DNA of 64,000 bases from Gammaproteobacteria bacterium (lineage in GTDB: Bacteria > Pseudomonadota > Gammaproteobacteria > Pseudomonadales > Halieaceae). Under the pieces are notes generated by a model. The model did not search any database. It was not told the DNA's origin and saw only the letters and a program-made list of their open reading frames with translations. A program made the position numbers and the translations under genes. This document shows, piece by piece, positions 46,349 through 55,015 of this stretch. Location of the stretch: NCBI GenBank assembly GCA_024742415.1, contig JANSYN010000011.1:92212-156211 (forward strand), in the 5' to 3' direction. Position 1 is the stretch's first letter. Every line of letters begins with the position of its first letter.

Positions 46349-48538
46349 TCAGTCGGCCACCACCTTCACTTTGTGCCTGGCCAGAACCTGATGCTGTAAA
46401 CCGGTGGTATAGCGCACCTCGTAGTCGCCGGGTTGCGGTGCCGCCTTGGCCCCATTGACAGTACCGGTGCCGCTGGTCGCGGTCACGGCAAAGCCATAGG
46501 CCAACGTTGCGTTGAACATGCTATTGACGGATTTGTCCGCCGCGACCATCACCACCCGATCACCCGCATAACCCGGCCCGGTATAGGTGATCTCAAAACG
46601 CTGGCCAACCTTGATCACAGTGGGCCCCTGCAATGAAGCCTGCGCGCGCGTCACGGTCACCGGTTGCCGGGCCAGCACTTTTTTGCCCGGCTCAAGGAAA
46701 TAGGCTATTTCGTAATCGCCGTCGATGTTGGGGGCCTGCAACTGCACGCGCGTACCATCGCCTCCTGCCCTGGACAGCGTCTGCCAGCTATCGCGATTAT
46801 GCGTGTTGCTTCCGGCCTTGATCAGTGACACGAAGTCATCACCCCAGGCGTCGCCGGGCACGGGGGTCACCTCTATGCTCACCGTGGAACCACCCACAAT
46901 CGTACTCGGCCCTGAGACAGCCGCTTCGACCGCCACGACAGTGACAGGCGCGGTGGCCTGAACGGCGTGCTGCATACCCGGATAGGTGGTATAGCCATTG
47001 GCCAGGACATAACGGGCCTCGTAGGCACCGGGCTCGGCGGGCGCCGTCAGCCTGGCCGGTTCACCCTGTTTGAGCCTGGCGTGCCCACCTGGCGTGTAGG
47101 CGGAGGTTGTTTCGATTTTTTCCAGGGTGATGAAGTCTCCCGGCGTGAGTGCGCCCTGCCACAGCACCTCAAATTCGGTGCCTGCAGACACCTGCGCCGG
47201 AGCACTCAGCGCATAGCCGCCATCTTTCACCTGCAGAGGCTGGCGCGCAAGCACCAGGCGCGGTTTCTCCAGCACGTAGCGGACCTCGTAATCGCCTTCG
47301 ATGGAAGGGCCACCGATACGGGTTGTCGCCTGATCGTCCTGGTCGAACTTGCCATCGGCGTTGGTGTCGGCACTGGCAGCAGCGGCGGCATCTTGCGCGA
47401 TGTCTTGGTAAAACGCATCGCGTGCGCGTTGTGCCGGGGTAAAGTAGATGTACTCACGCGGGCTGTCATCGAGACGGTTGACGCTGATGATCGCGCCCAG
47501 ATCGTCCGGCCCGCTCCAGGTCACCTCGACCGGATTGCCCTCAACGACCTCGGCTTGCACCGCCAGCGCGACGGGTATCTCCAGATCGATTGGAACACTT
47601 ACCACCAGCGGCGCGGCGGCAACCGTGAAAGACTTGCTGCCAGTCTTGTCACCCGCCACGCGCTGGCCCTCGTGCGGCCAACCCGACCATATCGCGGTGG
47701 CCGTGTAGTCCCCGGGCAGCGCCGGGAAATCAACATAGCCGGCGTCCTCTGCGGTAAACACGGGCTCCTGGCTGTCACTGGGTGTCACGACCCACTTCAG
47801 GCGGGATTGTATATCAGGCCCGTTGCGCTGCAGTGTCGCCTTGAGTGCCACTGTCTGCGGCCTGGCAGTGCTATCGACTTTGTCGCCCGGCGGCGCCGGC
47901 TGGGTAGTTGCAACTTCAGCCAGGGCGGCAGTCAGCTCGTCGGCGCTGTCTGCGGCGAGAAACGTGCCGCCTGTCTCCTGTGCGATGCAGGCCAGCCCCT
48001 TGCGCTCGCGTTCTACCACGTCAAAGCCAATCACGTGGACAGTGAAATCCAGGCCATTTTCTTCCAACGACCTGGCCAGCGCACAGGGGTCTACATCGCA
48101 GGTTTCCAGGCCATCAGAAACCAGTATCACCGTGGCGGCATTTTTTTTGTAATTCAGTTCAGTCGCGGCATGCTCTACTGACCGCGACAGGGGTGTTTTG
48201 CCGACGGGAGACAGCGACCGAATCTGGTCGATCAGTTGCGCCCGGTCTGCGCCGACGTCGGCCAGGGTCTCGATGTCATTGCAATCGCCCTTCTTGCGAT
48301 GACCATAGGCCACAAGGCCCAGGCGCTGCTCCTTGGGAAGCGCCCGCACCAGGCCTTCAACGACATCCTTGGCAATGACGATTTTGTTGACGCCGTCAAT
48401 CTGGCCCCACATTGAACCCGAGGCATCGAGCACGAGGATCGCATCTTGCGGGGCGTCCGGGGCCGATGACTCGGCCGCGTGTGTAACACCTGCCCACAGG
48501 AACACAAACACAACAGCAACAACACATCGCGCAATCAC
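46349..48538 (-). CDS. Exported von Willebrand A protein with repeated C-terminal beta-sandwich modules
   Basis: A 729-residue protein. The signal peptide (MIARCVVAVVFVFLWAGVTHAAES) is followed by a VWA domain with an intact MIDAS (DASGSMWGQ near 38-46, later TPLSRSV and VSDGLETCD). From about residue 260 there are several modules of roughly 90 residues that each end in a variant of GDYEVRYVLE...VLARQPVxV, and a DTNADGKFDQDD calcium-binding-like loop. The GTG at 48538 was chosen because AGGAGG lies 9 bases upstream and leaves a clean signal peptide; a TTG one codon earlier is possible. It may be an extracytoplasmic adhesion or complex-assembly protein. Function unknown. Confidence 0.8.
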   Translation of the reverse strand: MIARCVVAVVFVFLWAGVTHAAESSAPDAPQDAILVLDASGSMWGQIDGVNKIVIAKDVVEGLVRALPKEQRLGLVAYGHRKKGDCNDIETLADVGADRAQLIDQIRSLSPVGKTPLSRSVEHAATELNYKKNAATVILVSDGLETCDVDPCALARSLEENGLDFTVHVIGFDVVERERKGLACIAQETGGTFLAADSADELTAALAEVATTQPAPPGDKVDSTARPQTVALKATLQRNGPDIQSRLKWVVTPSDSQEPVFTAEDAGYVDFPALPGDYTATAIWSGWPHEGQRVAGDKTGSKSFTVAAAPLVVSVPIDLEIPVALAVQAEVVEGNPVEVTWSGPDDLGAIISVNRLDDSPREYIYFTPAQRARDAFYQDIAQDAAAAASADTNADGKFDQDDQATTRIGGPSIEGDYEVRYVLEKPRLVLARQPLQVKDGGYALSAPAQVSAGTEFEVLWQGALTPGDFITLEKIETTSAYTPGGHARLKQGEPARLTAPAEPGAYEARYVLANGYTTYPGMQHAVQATAPVTVVAVEAAVSGPSTIVGGSTVSIEVTPVPGDAWGDDFVSLIKAGSNTHNRDSWQTLSRAGGDGTRVQLQAPNIDGDYEIAYFLEPGKKVLARQPVTVTRAQASLQGPTVIKVGQRFEITYTGPGYAGDRVVMVAADKSVNSMFNATLAYGFAVTATSGTGTVNGAKAAPQPGDYEVRYTTGLQHQVLARHKVKVVAD

Positions 48539-48850
48539 CAAAAGACACCTCCTTGTCACTGTGCAGCAACGTTGGCCTGAAGCAAAGTCTATGCGGGGTA
48601 GCCTTGGGTCCGGAGGGTGCTGCACAACAACGCATGAACACGCCTTGATCAGGGCTAGAAACCAACTGTCGGGCGCACCCCGCCAACCTCGCGAAACCCA
48701 CATCGACTTCGCCACCTTGCGTCATTTCCAGCGCCAGAAAACCGGTTGGGCCAGTATAACCATAGTACGCCTTGAGCCTTGCCGGCAAGGCCGGAACCCA
48801 CGCCGCTTGTGCCAGCGTGAATCATAACGCCTGCCTGCGAACGCCCCCGT
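48539..48850. other. Gap upstream of the VWA gene
   Basis: About 310 bases between the VWA start and the end of the small barrel gene. The VWA open frame runs 59 codons into it, but the translation is Cys/Trp-rich and unlike a secreted protein. It presumably holds the VWA promoter. Nothing else recognised. Confidence 0.45.
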
Positions 48851-49378
48851 CTAGAAGTCGAGCCTGACGCCTATACCCAGCATTTCGGTATCCACCTCGG
48901 TGTCAAACTTCAGATACTCCGCATAGAGGTCTATGGTATCGAGTATGTCGAAAGAAAAGCCGACACCACCGAACGCCTCCTCATCGTCAAAATTATCTTT
49001 GGCACCGGGCGTCTCGACATCGACCCTGACAGCGGCGATACCGGCCTTGGCATATACTTCAAAGAACGGACCAATAGGGAGATAAGCAACACCTGCAAGC
49101 GTAAACGCAGAAGATTCGACCGAGAGAGCATCGTCACTATAGTCACCCAGATCGTAGTAACCCAGTTCCCCGGACAACATGAGGAAGTTGGTGTCCAGAA
49201 ACTGATAGCCCACAAATCCCGCCGGAGTGTAATCGTCATCGTCCAACGCATCAAAACTGACGCTGGTCTCGTACACCCCGGCGCCGATGTAGAAGCCGTC
49301 CGCGTTCGCCGCGGCAGAAAAGATCAGTATCAACGCAAGCAAAGCCCTTGCGGTGGCACAGTGCGCTGGTGTTTTCAT
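48851..49378 (-). CDS. Small outer membrane beta-barrel protein
   Basis: A 175-residue protein with a signal peptide (residues about 1-26, ending in AAANA) and an eight-stranded barrel pattern of alternating residues (FYIGAGVYETSVSF, AGFVGYQFLDTNFLMLSGELGYYDLGDY, FTLAGVAYLPIGPFFEVYAKAGIAAVRV, LYAEYLKFDTEVDTEMLGIGVRLDF), ending in Phe. It fits the OmpA/OmpX-like beta-barrel superfamily (OMP_b-brl). Very acidic (many Asp). AAGGA lies 7 bases before the ATG. Role unknown. Confidence 0.85.
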   Translation of the reverse strand: MKTPAHCATARALLALILIFSAAANADGFYIGAGVYETSVSFDALDDDDYTPAGFVGYQFLDTNFLMLSGELGYYDLGDYSDDALSVESSAFTLAGVAYLPIGPFFEVYAKAGIAAVRVDVETPGAKDNFDDEEAFGGVGFSFDILDTIDLYAEYLKFDTEVDTEMLGIGVRLDF

Positions 49379-49559
49379 TGTCTATTCCTTGCCAACAGGC
49401 CGATGCGTTTTCAGTTGCCTGTAATATACGGAATAAGCTGCAGCAAGCAAACCTGACCCGGCATCATCATGACCCATGCAGCGGGCACGCCATCGCGTCC
49501 GTGCCTGCGCCTGCAGGGCATACTCCTGCCGCCGTGCCTGGCTCCCCAAAGCGTTGCGT

Positions 49560-51281
49560 TCACACCGGATGCAGCAGACCCTGAAAAAACTCCAGCGCGC
49601 CGGCACGCAAGTTACGCAACGAGTAGCCGCCCTCCTGCACCACTACCAACGGCAAACGGGTTGACGCCAGTAGCCTGCCAATGCGGTACATGCCTCGCGC
49701 AGAGACCTCAAACGTTCCAGTAGGGTCGCCCCGCATAATGTCAAAACCCAGGGACAGCACCAGATAGTCGGGCCGAAACTTACCGATCGCCTTGAGGGCC
49801 TTTTCCAACGTGTCGATGTAGCCGTTGTCATCAACACCGGGATAGAGCGGGTAGTTACGATTAAAGCCATGCCCTGCCCCCTCGCCCTTTTCCTGTGCAT
49901 AGCCGGAGAAGTACGGGTAACACAGTCGTGGATGGCCATGTATCGACGCTACGAAAACATCATTGCGCCTGTAGAAGATTTCCTGCGAGCCGTTGCCGTG
50001 GTGGTGGTCGATATCGAGCAGCGCCACTCGCCCGGATTGCGAGAGGTAATGTGCCGCAATCGCCGCGTTGTTGAAGTAGCAGAAACCGCCAAACACCCGG
50101 GATTCGGCATGATGGCCGGGAGGTCGACACAGCGCATAGCAAAGCCGGCTTCCCTGGCTCACCCGGTACGCGGCGGTCAGGGCCACATCCACTGCCGTGC
50201 GCGCCGCGCGGTAACAGTTGCCAGTAACCGGTGTGAAATTGTCGATGCAGTAGTAACCCGCCTGGTTATCCCAGGATTGCGGCACGCGATCCGGGCTGCG
50301 TACGGGGAACACATTGGGATAGAGCAACTTGCCGGGACCAAGGTTCTGCTCACCGCGCCGCAGGAACTGCACAAGGTCACGGTGATGCACTGCCAACAGG
50401 TGGCGCTGCGCAAAGTGCCGCACACGCAGTTCCTTCAAGGTGATAGGCTCCAGACCCTTGAGAATGGCATGCACACGCGCCGGGCGCTCTACGTAACCGG
50501 TCTCCTTCAGGTGATGAATCTGCTGCGCATCGCCGGTGGTGACAAACTCAAGGGACAAACGGTCGCCCTGCGCATCGGCTGGCGTTGGCTTGAGATGCCG
50601 CGCCGGTCGCAGCTGGACGGGGTCATCCACCACGGAATCGAGTATCAGCTTGAGTTTGCTGTCGTCAGCATCCATCTGGCCCTTGATGGCCAGCATGCGT
50701 CGTAAAAATGCGCGCAGCTGTTTTCTGCGCAGCGGCGTGCCGGTTTCCAGGTCGTCAAACACCAGGTAGGTAAAAGCCCCGGCATTGGCCTTGTGCGCCG
50801 TCGACTCATACGCCGTATTGGCAATAGGCCGGGCACCGCTACGTTCATAGAAAGCGAGCCTGCGACGATTAGCCGCCAGCTCGGATTTATCCTGTAGAAG
50901 CTGCGGGTCGTCGGTTGGAACATCCATAAAAAGGCCATGCGCCTTGTGCTGCCAGAACCACTCGCAGCATGCCTCATAGAGTGCGCCGCCATAGCCGCGG
51001 GCGTTGCGCTGCGGGTTGCTGGCCAGGTAATCCAGGTAGCCAAAGTGCAGATCCGGAAAGTAGAAGCTCAGCGAGAACCCCAGTATGCGATCCTTGTGCC
51101 CCTCGGCTACCAACAGCACGACCTCAAAATCCCCGTTGTTGGGGAACTTCATCAATGTGGCTATCTTCGCGGCGTACTCCGGGTAGTAATCAAACACGTC
51201 CCGATAGATCTTGAGCACAGCCGACACCGCCAACCGATTCTGGTGGGTGCTGGCATCATGTATCTGACGTATTCGAAACAC
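49560..51281 (-). CDS. Fusion of GNAT acetyltransferase and histone-deacetylase-family amidohydrolase
   Basis: A 573-residue two-domain protein. Residues about 1-175 form a GNAT domain with the acetyl-CoA loop QRNARGYGGALYEACCEWF (91-109). Residues about 235-573 are an HDAC/acetylpolyamine amidohydrolase domain with an intact active site: RPPGHHAES (His390, His391), DIDHHHGNG (zinc ligands D425 and H427), LGFDIMRGDP (D514) and EGGYS (Tyr553). One chain thus carries an acetylating and a deacetylating domain. The start appears to be GTG at 51281 without a strong ribosome binding site. It is divergent from the methyltransferase-ATP-grasp fusion. Substrate unknown; polyamine-like or amino-acid amine is likely. 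Confidence 0.88.
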   Translation of the reverse strand: MFRIRQIHDASTHQNRLAVSAVLKIYRDVFDYYPEYAAKIATLMKFPNNGDFEVVLLVAEGHKDRILGFSLSFYFPDLHFGYLDYLASNPQRNARGYGGALYEACCEWFWQHKAHGLFMDVPTDDPQLLQDKSELAANRRRLAFYERSGARPIANTAYESTAHKANAGAFTYLVFDDLETGTPLRRKQLRAFLRRMLAIKGQMDADDSKLKLILDSVVDDPVQLRPARHLKPTPADAQGDRLSLEFVTTGDAQQIHHLKETGYVERPARVHAILKGLEPITLKELRVRHFAQRHLLAVHHRDLVQFLRRGEQNLGPGKLLYPNVFPVRSPDRVPQSWDNQAGYYCIDNFTPVTGNCYRAARTAVDVALTAAYRVSQGSRLCYALCRPPGHHAESRVFGGFCYFNNAAIAAHYLSQSGRVALLDIDHHHGNGSQEIFYRRNDVFVASIHGHPRLCYPYFSGYAQEKGEGAGHGFNRNYPLYPGVDDNGYIDTLEKALKAIGKFRPDYLVLSLGFDIMRGDPTGTFEVSARGMYRIGRLLASTRLPLVVVQEGGYSLRNLRAGALEFFQGLLHPV

Positions 51282-51539
51282 GCGTTAGCGACTCGGGCAG
51301 GTGCAGTACAGTGGCCAGGAAAAGCCGTTAGGCAAGTACCGCGGGCTGGATTTTCCGTGGAGTATAGACCTAGTATGCCAGCGCCAAAGTTGCACTAATT
51401 CACAATTCATTCGATAACCGGACGCGGCAGGAAGTGGCAATATCGCGCGTTTGGGAATGGGCTCGACGGGCTATGCAGAACGCACAGGCCAACACGACGA
51501 GCAGTCGATAGTGGTGTCACCCAATACGAGGAAAAGTAG

Positions 51540-53471
51540 GTGAATTCAGGGTCAAACAAAAGCAAGGCCGATAGCGCGCGACCGGTTCGTACGCTGGGGC
51601 CGGTCTCCGATCTGGAGCGTCACCTGCCCGGTGACTGGTGGAAGACGCTGTTCAACTCGGTCTATCTGAAAACAGATGGGGACGTGGTTGAGAACAATGA
51701 AAACACAAAGGCCGAAATTGACATGCTCTTGCAGGCCTGCGAGCTGGATCAGGACAGCGAACTGCTGGACCTGTGCTGTGGGCAGGGCCGACACACGCTG
51801 GAACTTGCCCGCCGCGGGTTTAACAACCTGCACGGCTTTGACCGTTCGCAATACCTGATTCGCCTGGCGCGCAAGCGGGCACGGACCGAGGGCCTGCGCG
51901 TGAAATTCTCCGAAGGCGATGCCCGCCGCATCCACCTGCCAGAAAGCAGCAAGGACTGCGTCATCATCATGGGCAACTCCTTTGGCTACTTCGAGCGCGA
52001 GGAAGACGACCTGGAGGTGTTGCGCAGCATCATGCGTGTACTACGCTCGCGCGGCAAGCTCGTGCTGGATGTGGTAGATGCCCAGTGGATGGCGAAGAAC
52101 TTCGAACCACGCACCTGGGAATGGATCGACCAGGAGCACTTTGTGAACCGGGAACGCTCGCTATCTGCGGACGGCAAGCGCATTGTTTCGCGCGAGGTGG
52201 TCACTCACGCCAATGTGGGCGTGATCGCCGACCAGTTCTACGCTGAGCGACTCTACAGCGAGGAGGACTTGCGCAGCATACTGGGCGACCTCGGCTTTAC
52301 CGACATTGTCTGCCACGGTTCCCTGCAATCGGGATCCACACGCGGGCAGGATCTTGGCATGATGGCAAACCGCCTCTTTCTGAGCGCCGTGGCGCCGCAA
52401 AAGAAGCCAAAGAAAGCGATTCCTGCCAGCAAGCGCAAAATCACTGTCGTGATGGGCGACCCGCGCCTGCCCGATTCAGTTAAACGTGACGGCAAGTTCA
52501 ACGAAGAAGATTTTCACACGATTGCGATGCTCAAGGACGCACTGGCAAAACTCGAGGACTTCCAGTTCAGCTTCATGGACAACCATCGCAACCTGATACA
52601 GAAGCTGCAGGACAGCACGCCCGAGTTTGTCTTCAATCTGTGCGATGAGGGTTACAACAACCACGCCAACCTTGAGCTGCATGTACCGGCCCTGCTGGAG
52701 ATGCTCAACGTCCCGTACTCCGGCGCCGCGCCCGGCTGTCTGTCGCTGTGCTATGACAAGGCCAAAGTGCGCGCGATCTGTGCGGCAATGGACCTGCCCG
52801 TACCGCTGGAGACCTACTACAATCCCAGTGACCAGGCCGCAACTCTGCCTTCTATATTCCCCGCGCTGCTCAAACCCGCCTGCGGCGACAGCTCTATCGG
52901 TATTACCCAGAACGCCGTCGTAAACGATGCGGGCAAGCTGCTGGACTACATCAACTACCTGCGTGAGACACTGCCCAATGTTCCTGTACTGATCCAGGAA
53001 TACCTCACCGGTGCCGAGTACAGCGTTGGCCTTGTCGGCAACCCCGGCAACCTGGAGGCCCTGCCGCTATTGGAAGTGGATTACAGCCAGCTGCCCGAGA
53101 ACCTGCCCAAGATTCTATCCTACGAATCCAAGTGGATGCCGGAATCACCCTACTGGACACAGATCAGTTACCGTATGGCCGAGGTTGACGACGAGAAGCG
53201 CAACCTGATGATCGAAATTTCCCGGCAACTGTTCGAGCGCCTGGAATGCCGTGATTACGCGCGTTTTGATTTTCGTTGCGATGCGCAGGGCCAGCCGAAG
53301 CTGCTGGAGGTCAACCCCAATCCCGGATGGTGTTGGGACGGCAAATTCAATCTCATGGCCGAGTACGCGAACATGGACTACAGCCAGCTTCTGCAGATGA
53401 TTCTGAACGCTGCTCTGGAGCGCAGCGGTTTACAGGCCGTGCAGTCAGCGACGCACATTCCGGCACACTGA
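51540..53471 (+). CDS. Fusion of SAM methyltransferase and D-Ala-D-Ala ligase-like ATP-grasp ligase
   Basis: A 643-residue protein. Residues about 25-285 form a class I methyltransferase (motif I LLDLCCGQGRHTLELA, 75-90; FSEGDARRIHLP; VIIMGNSFGYFE). After a basic linker (KKPKKAIPASKRK) residues about 300-630 form an ATP-grasp domain of the D-alanine-D-alanine ligase superfamily: FNLCDEGYNNHANLELHVPALLEMLNVPYSGAAPGCLSLCYDK, LLKPACGDSSIGIT, LIQEYLTGAEYSVGLVG, and the Mg-binding DYARFDFRCDAQGQPKLLEVNPNPG. The start is GTG with AGGA 7 bases upstream. It probably ligates an amine to a carboxylate and methylates substrate or product. An M32 carboxypeptidase gene follows after 27 bases. Confidence 0.9.
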   Translation: MNSGSNKSKADSARPVRTLGPVSDLERHLPGDWWKTLFNSVYLKTDGDVVENNENTKAEIDMLLQACELDQDSELLDLCCGQGRHTLELARRGFNNLHGFDRSQYLIRLARKRARTEGLRVKFSEGDARRIHLPESSKDCVIIMGNSFGYFEREEDDLEVLRSIMRVLRSRGKLVLDVVDAQWMAKNFEPRTWEWIDQEHFVNRERSLSADGKRIVSREVVTHANVGVIADQFYAERLYSEEDLRSILGDLGFTDIVCHGSLQSGSTRGQDLGMMANRLFLSAVAPQKKPKKAIPASKRKITVVMGDPRLPDSVKRDGKFNEEDFHTIAMLKDALAKLEDFQFSFMDNHRNLIQKLQDSTPEFVFNLCDEGYNNHANLELHVPALLEMLNVPYSGAAPGCLSLCYDKAKVRAICAAMDLPVPLETYYNPSDQAATLPSIFPALLKPACGDSSIGITQNAVVNDAGKLLDYINYLRETLPNVPVLIQEYLTGAEYSVGLVGNPGNLEALPLLEVDYSQLPENLPKILSYESKWMPESPYWTQISYRMAEVDDEKRNLMIEISRQLFERLECRDYARFDFRCDAQGQPKLLEVNPNPGWCWDGKFNLMAEYANMDYSQLLQMILNAALERSGLQAVQSATHIPAH

Positions 53472-53498
53472 CCGACACCCATTGCTGGCCAGAGGCGC

Positions 53499-54983
53499 GT
53501 GAAACCCCGTGGCGTTGATGCCTATCATCAACTGGAGGCTATTTTTGAGCAGCACTATCACCTGAAGCGAATCGATGCGCTGCTGCAGTGGGACACCGCC
53601 GTGACCATGCCTGATGGCTCGGCGGGTGCCCGTGCACAGCAGTTTGCTGCCTTGCAACAAAGCCTGCACGCGGTCGTGTCCGGCAAACGCGTCGCGCAGC
53701 TGTTGGCCAGCGCAGAGCGCTCGTCGGCGCGCCTGTCGCCCTGGCAACAGGCCAACCTGCGCGAGATGCGCGCCTTACACCTACGCAGCGTAGCGCTTAC
53801 TGACACCCTGCGCAGCGCGTTATCACAGGCGGCGGTGCTGTGTGAGAGCGCCTGGCGAGCTGCGCGCGCGCAAAACGATTATGCGCAGTTTGCAAAGCCC
53901 TTTGCACGGGTGCTCGAACTGGTGCAGCGAAAGGCTGAACACCTGGCTAATGCCTGGTGCTGCGAGCCCTACGAAGCACTGATGCGCGAGTACGATGAAC
54001 ATCGTAGCCTGACGCAAAGTGAATCGCTCTTCCAAGCGCTGCAGCAGGCACTGCCGCCACTGATACAGCGTGCACAGGCTAAACAGACAGCCACAACCGC
54101 GCGGTTGCCAGCGTTATCGCTGTTACAGTCACGACAAAACAAGCTGTGCCACATCGTGCTCCGCGACCTGGGCTTTGATTTCAATACCGGCCGCCTGGAC
54201 CAGAGCCAACACCCTTTTACCGAAGGCGGCACTGGAGACATTCGCGTCACCACCCACTTCGATGCAAGAAACGCCTGCAAGGGCCTGCTGGGCGCTGTTC
54301 ACGAGTACGGACATGCCGCCTACGATGCGGGGCTGCCTGCACAATGGCACACTCAGCCAGTCGGCCAGGCCCGCGGCATGAGCCTGCACGAGGGCATGGC
54401 ACTGTTCTACGAAATGGCGCTGGCCCGAACCCCGGAGTTCATCCACTACCTGGAGCGCCTGTTCGAAGCGCAGAACTGGCCATTTGACAAAGAGGGCTAC
54501 AGTGCCAGTTTACTGCAGGTGGCGCCGGGACCCATTCGTATAGACGCTGATGAACTCACCTATCCGGCGCACATTGCCCTGCGCTACCGTATCGAGCGAT
54601 CAATGATGGATGGCACGCTGCGCATCGCTGACCTTCCCGAGGCTTGGAACAGCCAGATGCAAACCTTGCTGGGTGTTACACCCACAACACTGGCCGAAGG
54701 TTGCCTGCAAGACATTCACTGGTCTATGGGTCTGCTGGGCTACTTCCCCTCGTATGCCTTCGGAGCGGTCTATGGTGCCAACCTGTATCAACTGATGTTG
54801 CAGCAGCACCCGGACGTTATGACAGCCTCACAAGAATCGCCTGATTTCAAAGCAGTGGGCAGTTGGTTGAAGGCACGGATTGCCTCTCATGGCGCGTTCT
54901 ACGCAGAACACGAACTGTGCTCGACGCTGGGACTGGACGACATACCGCGGTATTTACAGCACCTGCAGATGCGCTACTGTTAA
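53499..54983 (+). CDS. M32 family (Taq-type) metallocarboxypeptidase
   Basis: A 494-residue peptidase with the zinc motif HEYGH at 268-272 (LLGAVHEYGHAAYDAGLP) and a downstream Glu in MSLHEGMALFYEMAL, plus the family signatures HPFTEGGTGDIRVTTHFD and RIDADELTYPAHIALRYRIE. It removes C-terminal residues from peptides with broad specificity. The start is GTG at 53499. It lies 27 bases downstream of the ATP-grasp fusion and is probably cotranscribed, so it may trim or degrade an amide product. The 32-base gap to the convergent GH20 gene contains the palindrome CAGGCGCGCCTG. Confidence 0.93.
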   Translation: MKPRGVDAYHQLEAIFEQHYHLKRIDALLQWDTAVTMPDGSAGARAQQFAALQQSLHAVVSGKRVAQLLASAERSSARLSPWQQANLREMRALHLRSVALTDTLRSALSQAAVLCESAWRAARAQNDYAQFAKPFARVLELVQRKAEHLANAWCCEPYEALMREYDEHRSLTQSESLFQALQQALPPLIQRAQAKQTATTARLPALSLLQSRQNKLCHIVLRDLGFDFNTGRLDQSQHPFTEGGTGDIRVTTHFDARNACKGLLGAVHEYGHAAYDAGLPAQWHTQPVGQARGMSLHEGMALFYEMALARTPEFIHYLERLFEAQNWPFDKEGYSASLLQVAPGPIRIDADELTYPAHIALRYRIERSMMDGTLRIADLPEAWNSQMQTLLGVTPTTLAEGCLQDIHWSMGLLGYFPSYAFGAVYGANLYQLMLQQHPDVMTASQESPDFKAVGSWLKARIASHGAFYAEHELCSTLGLDDIPRYLQHLQMRYC

Positions 54984-55015
54984 GTTGAAGCAGGCCAGGC
55001 GCGCCTGCCGCTGAA

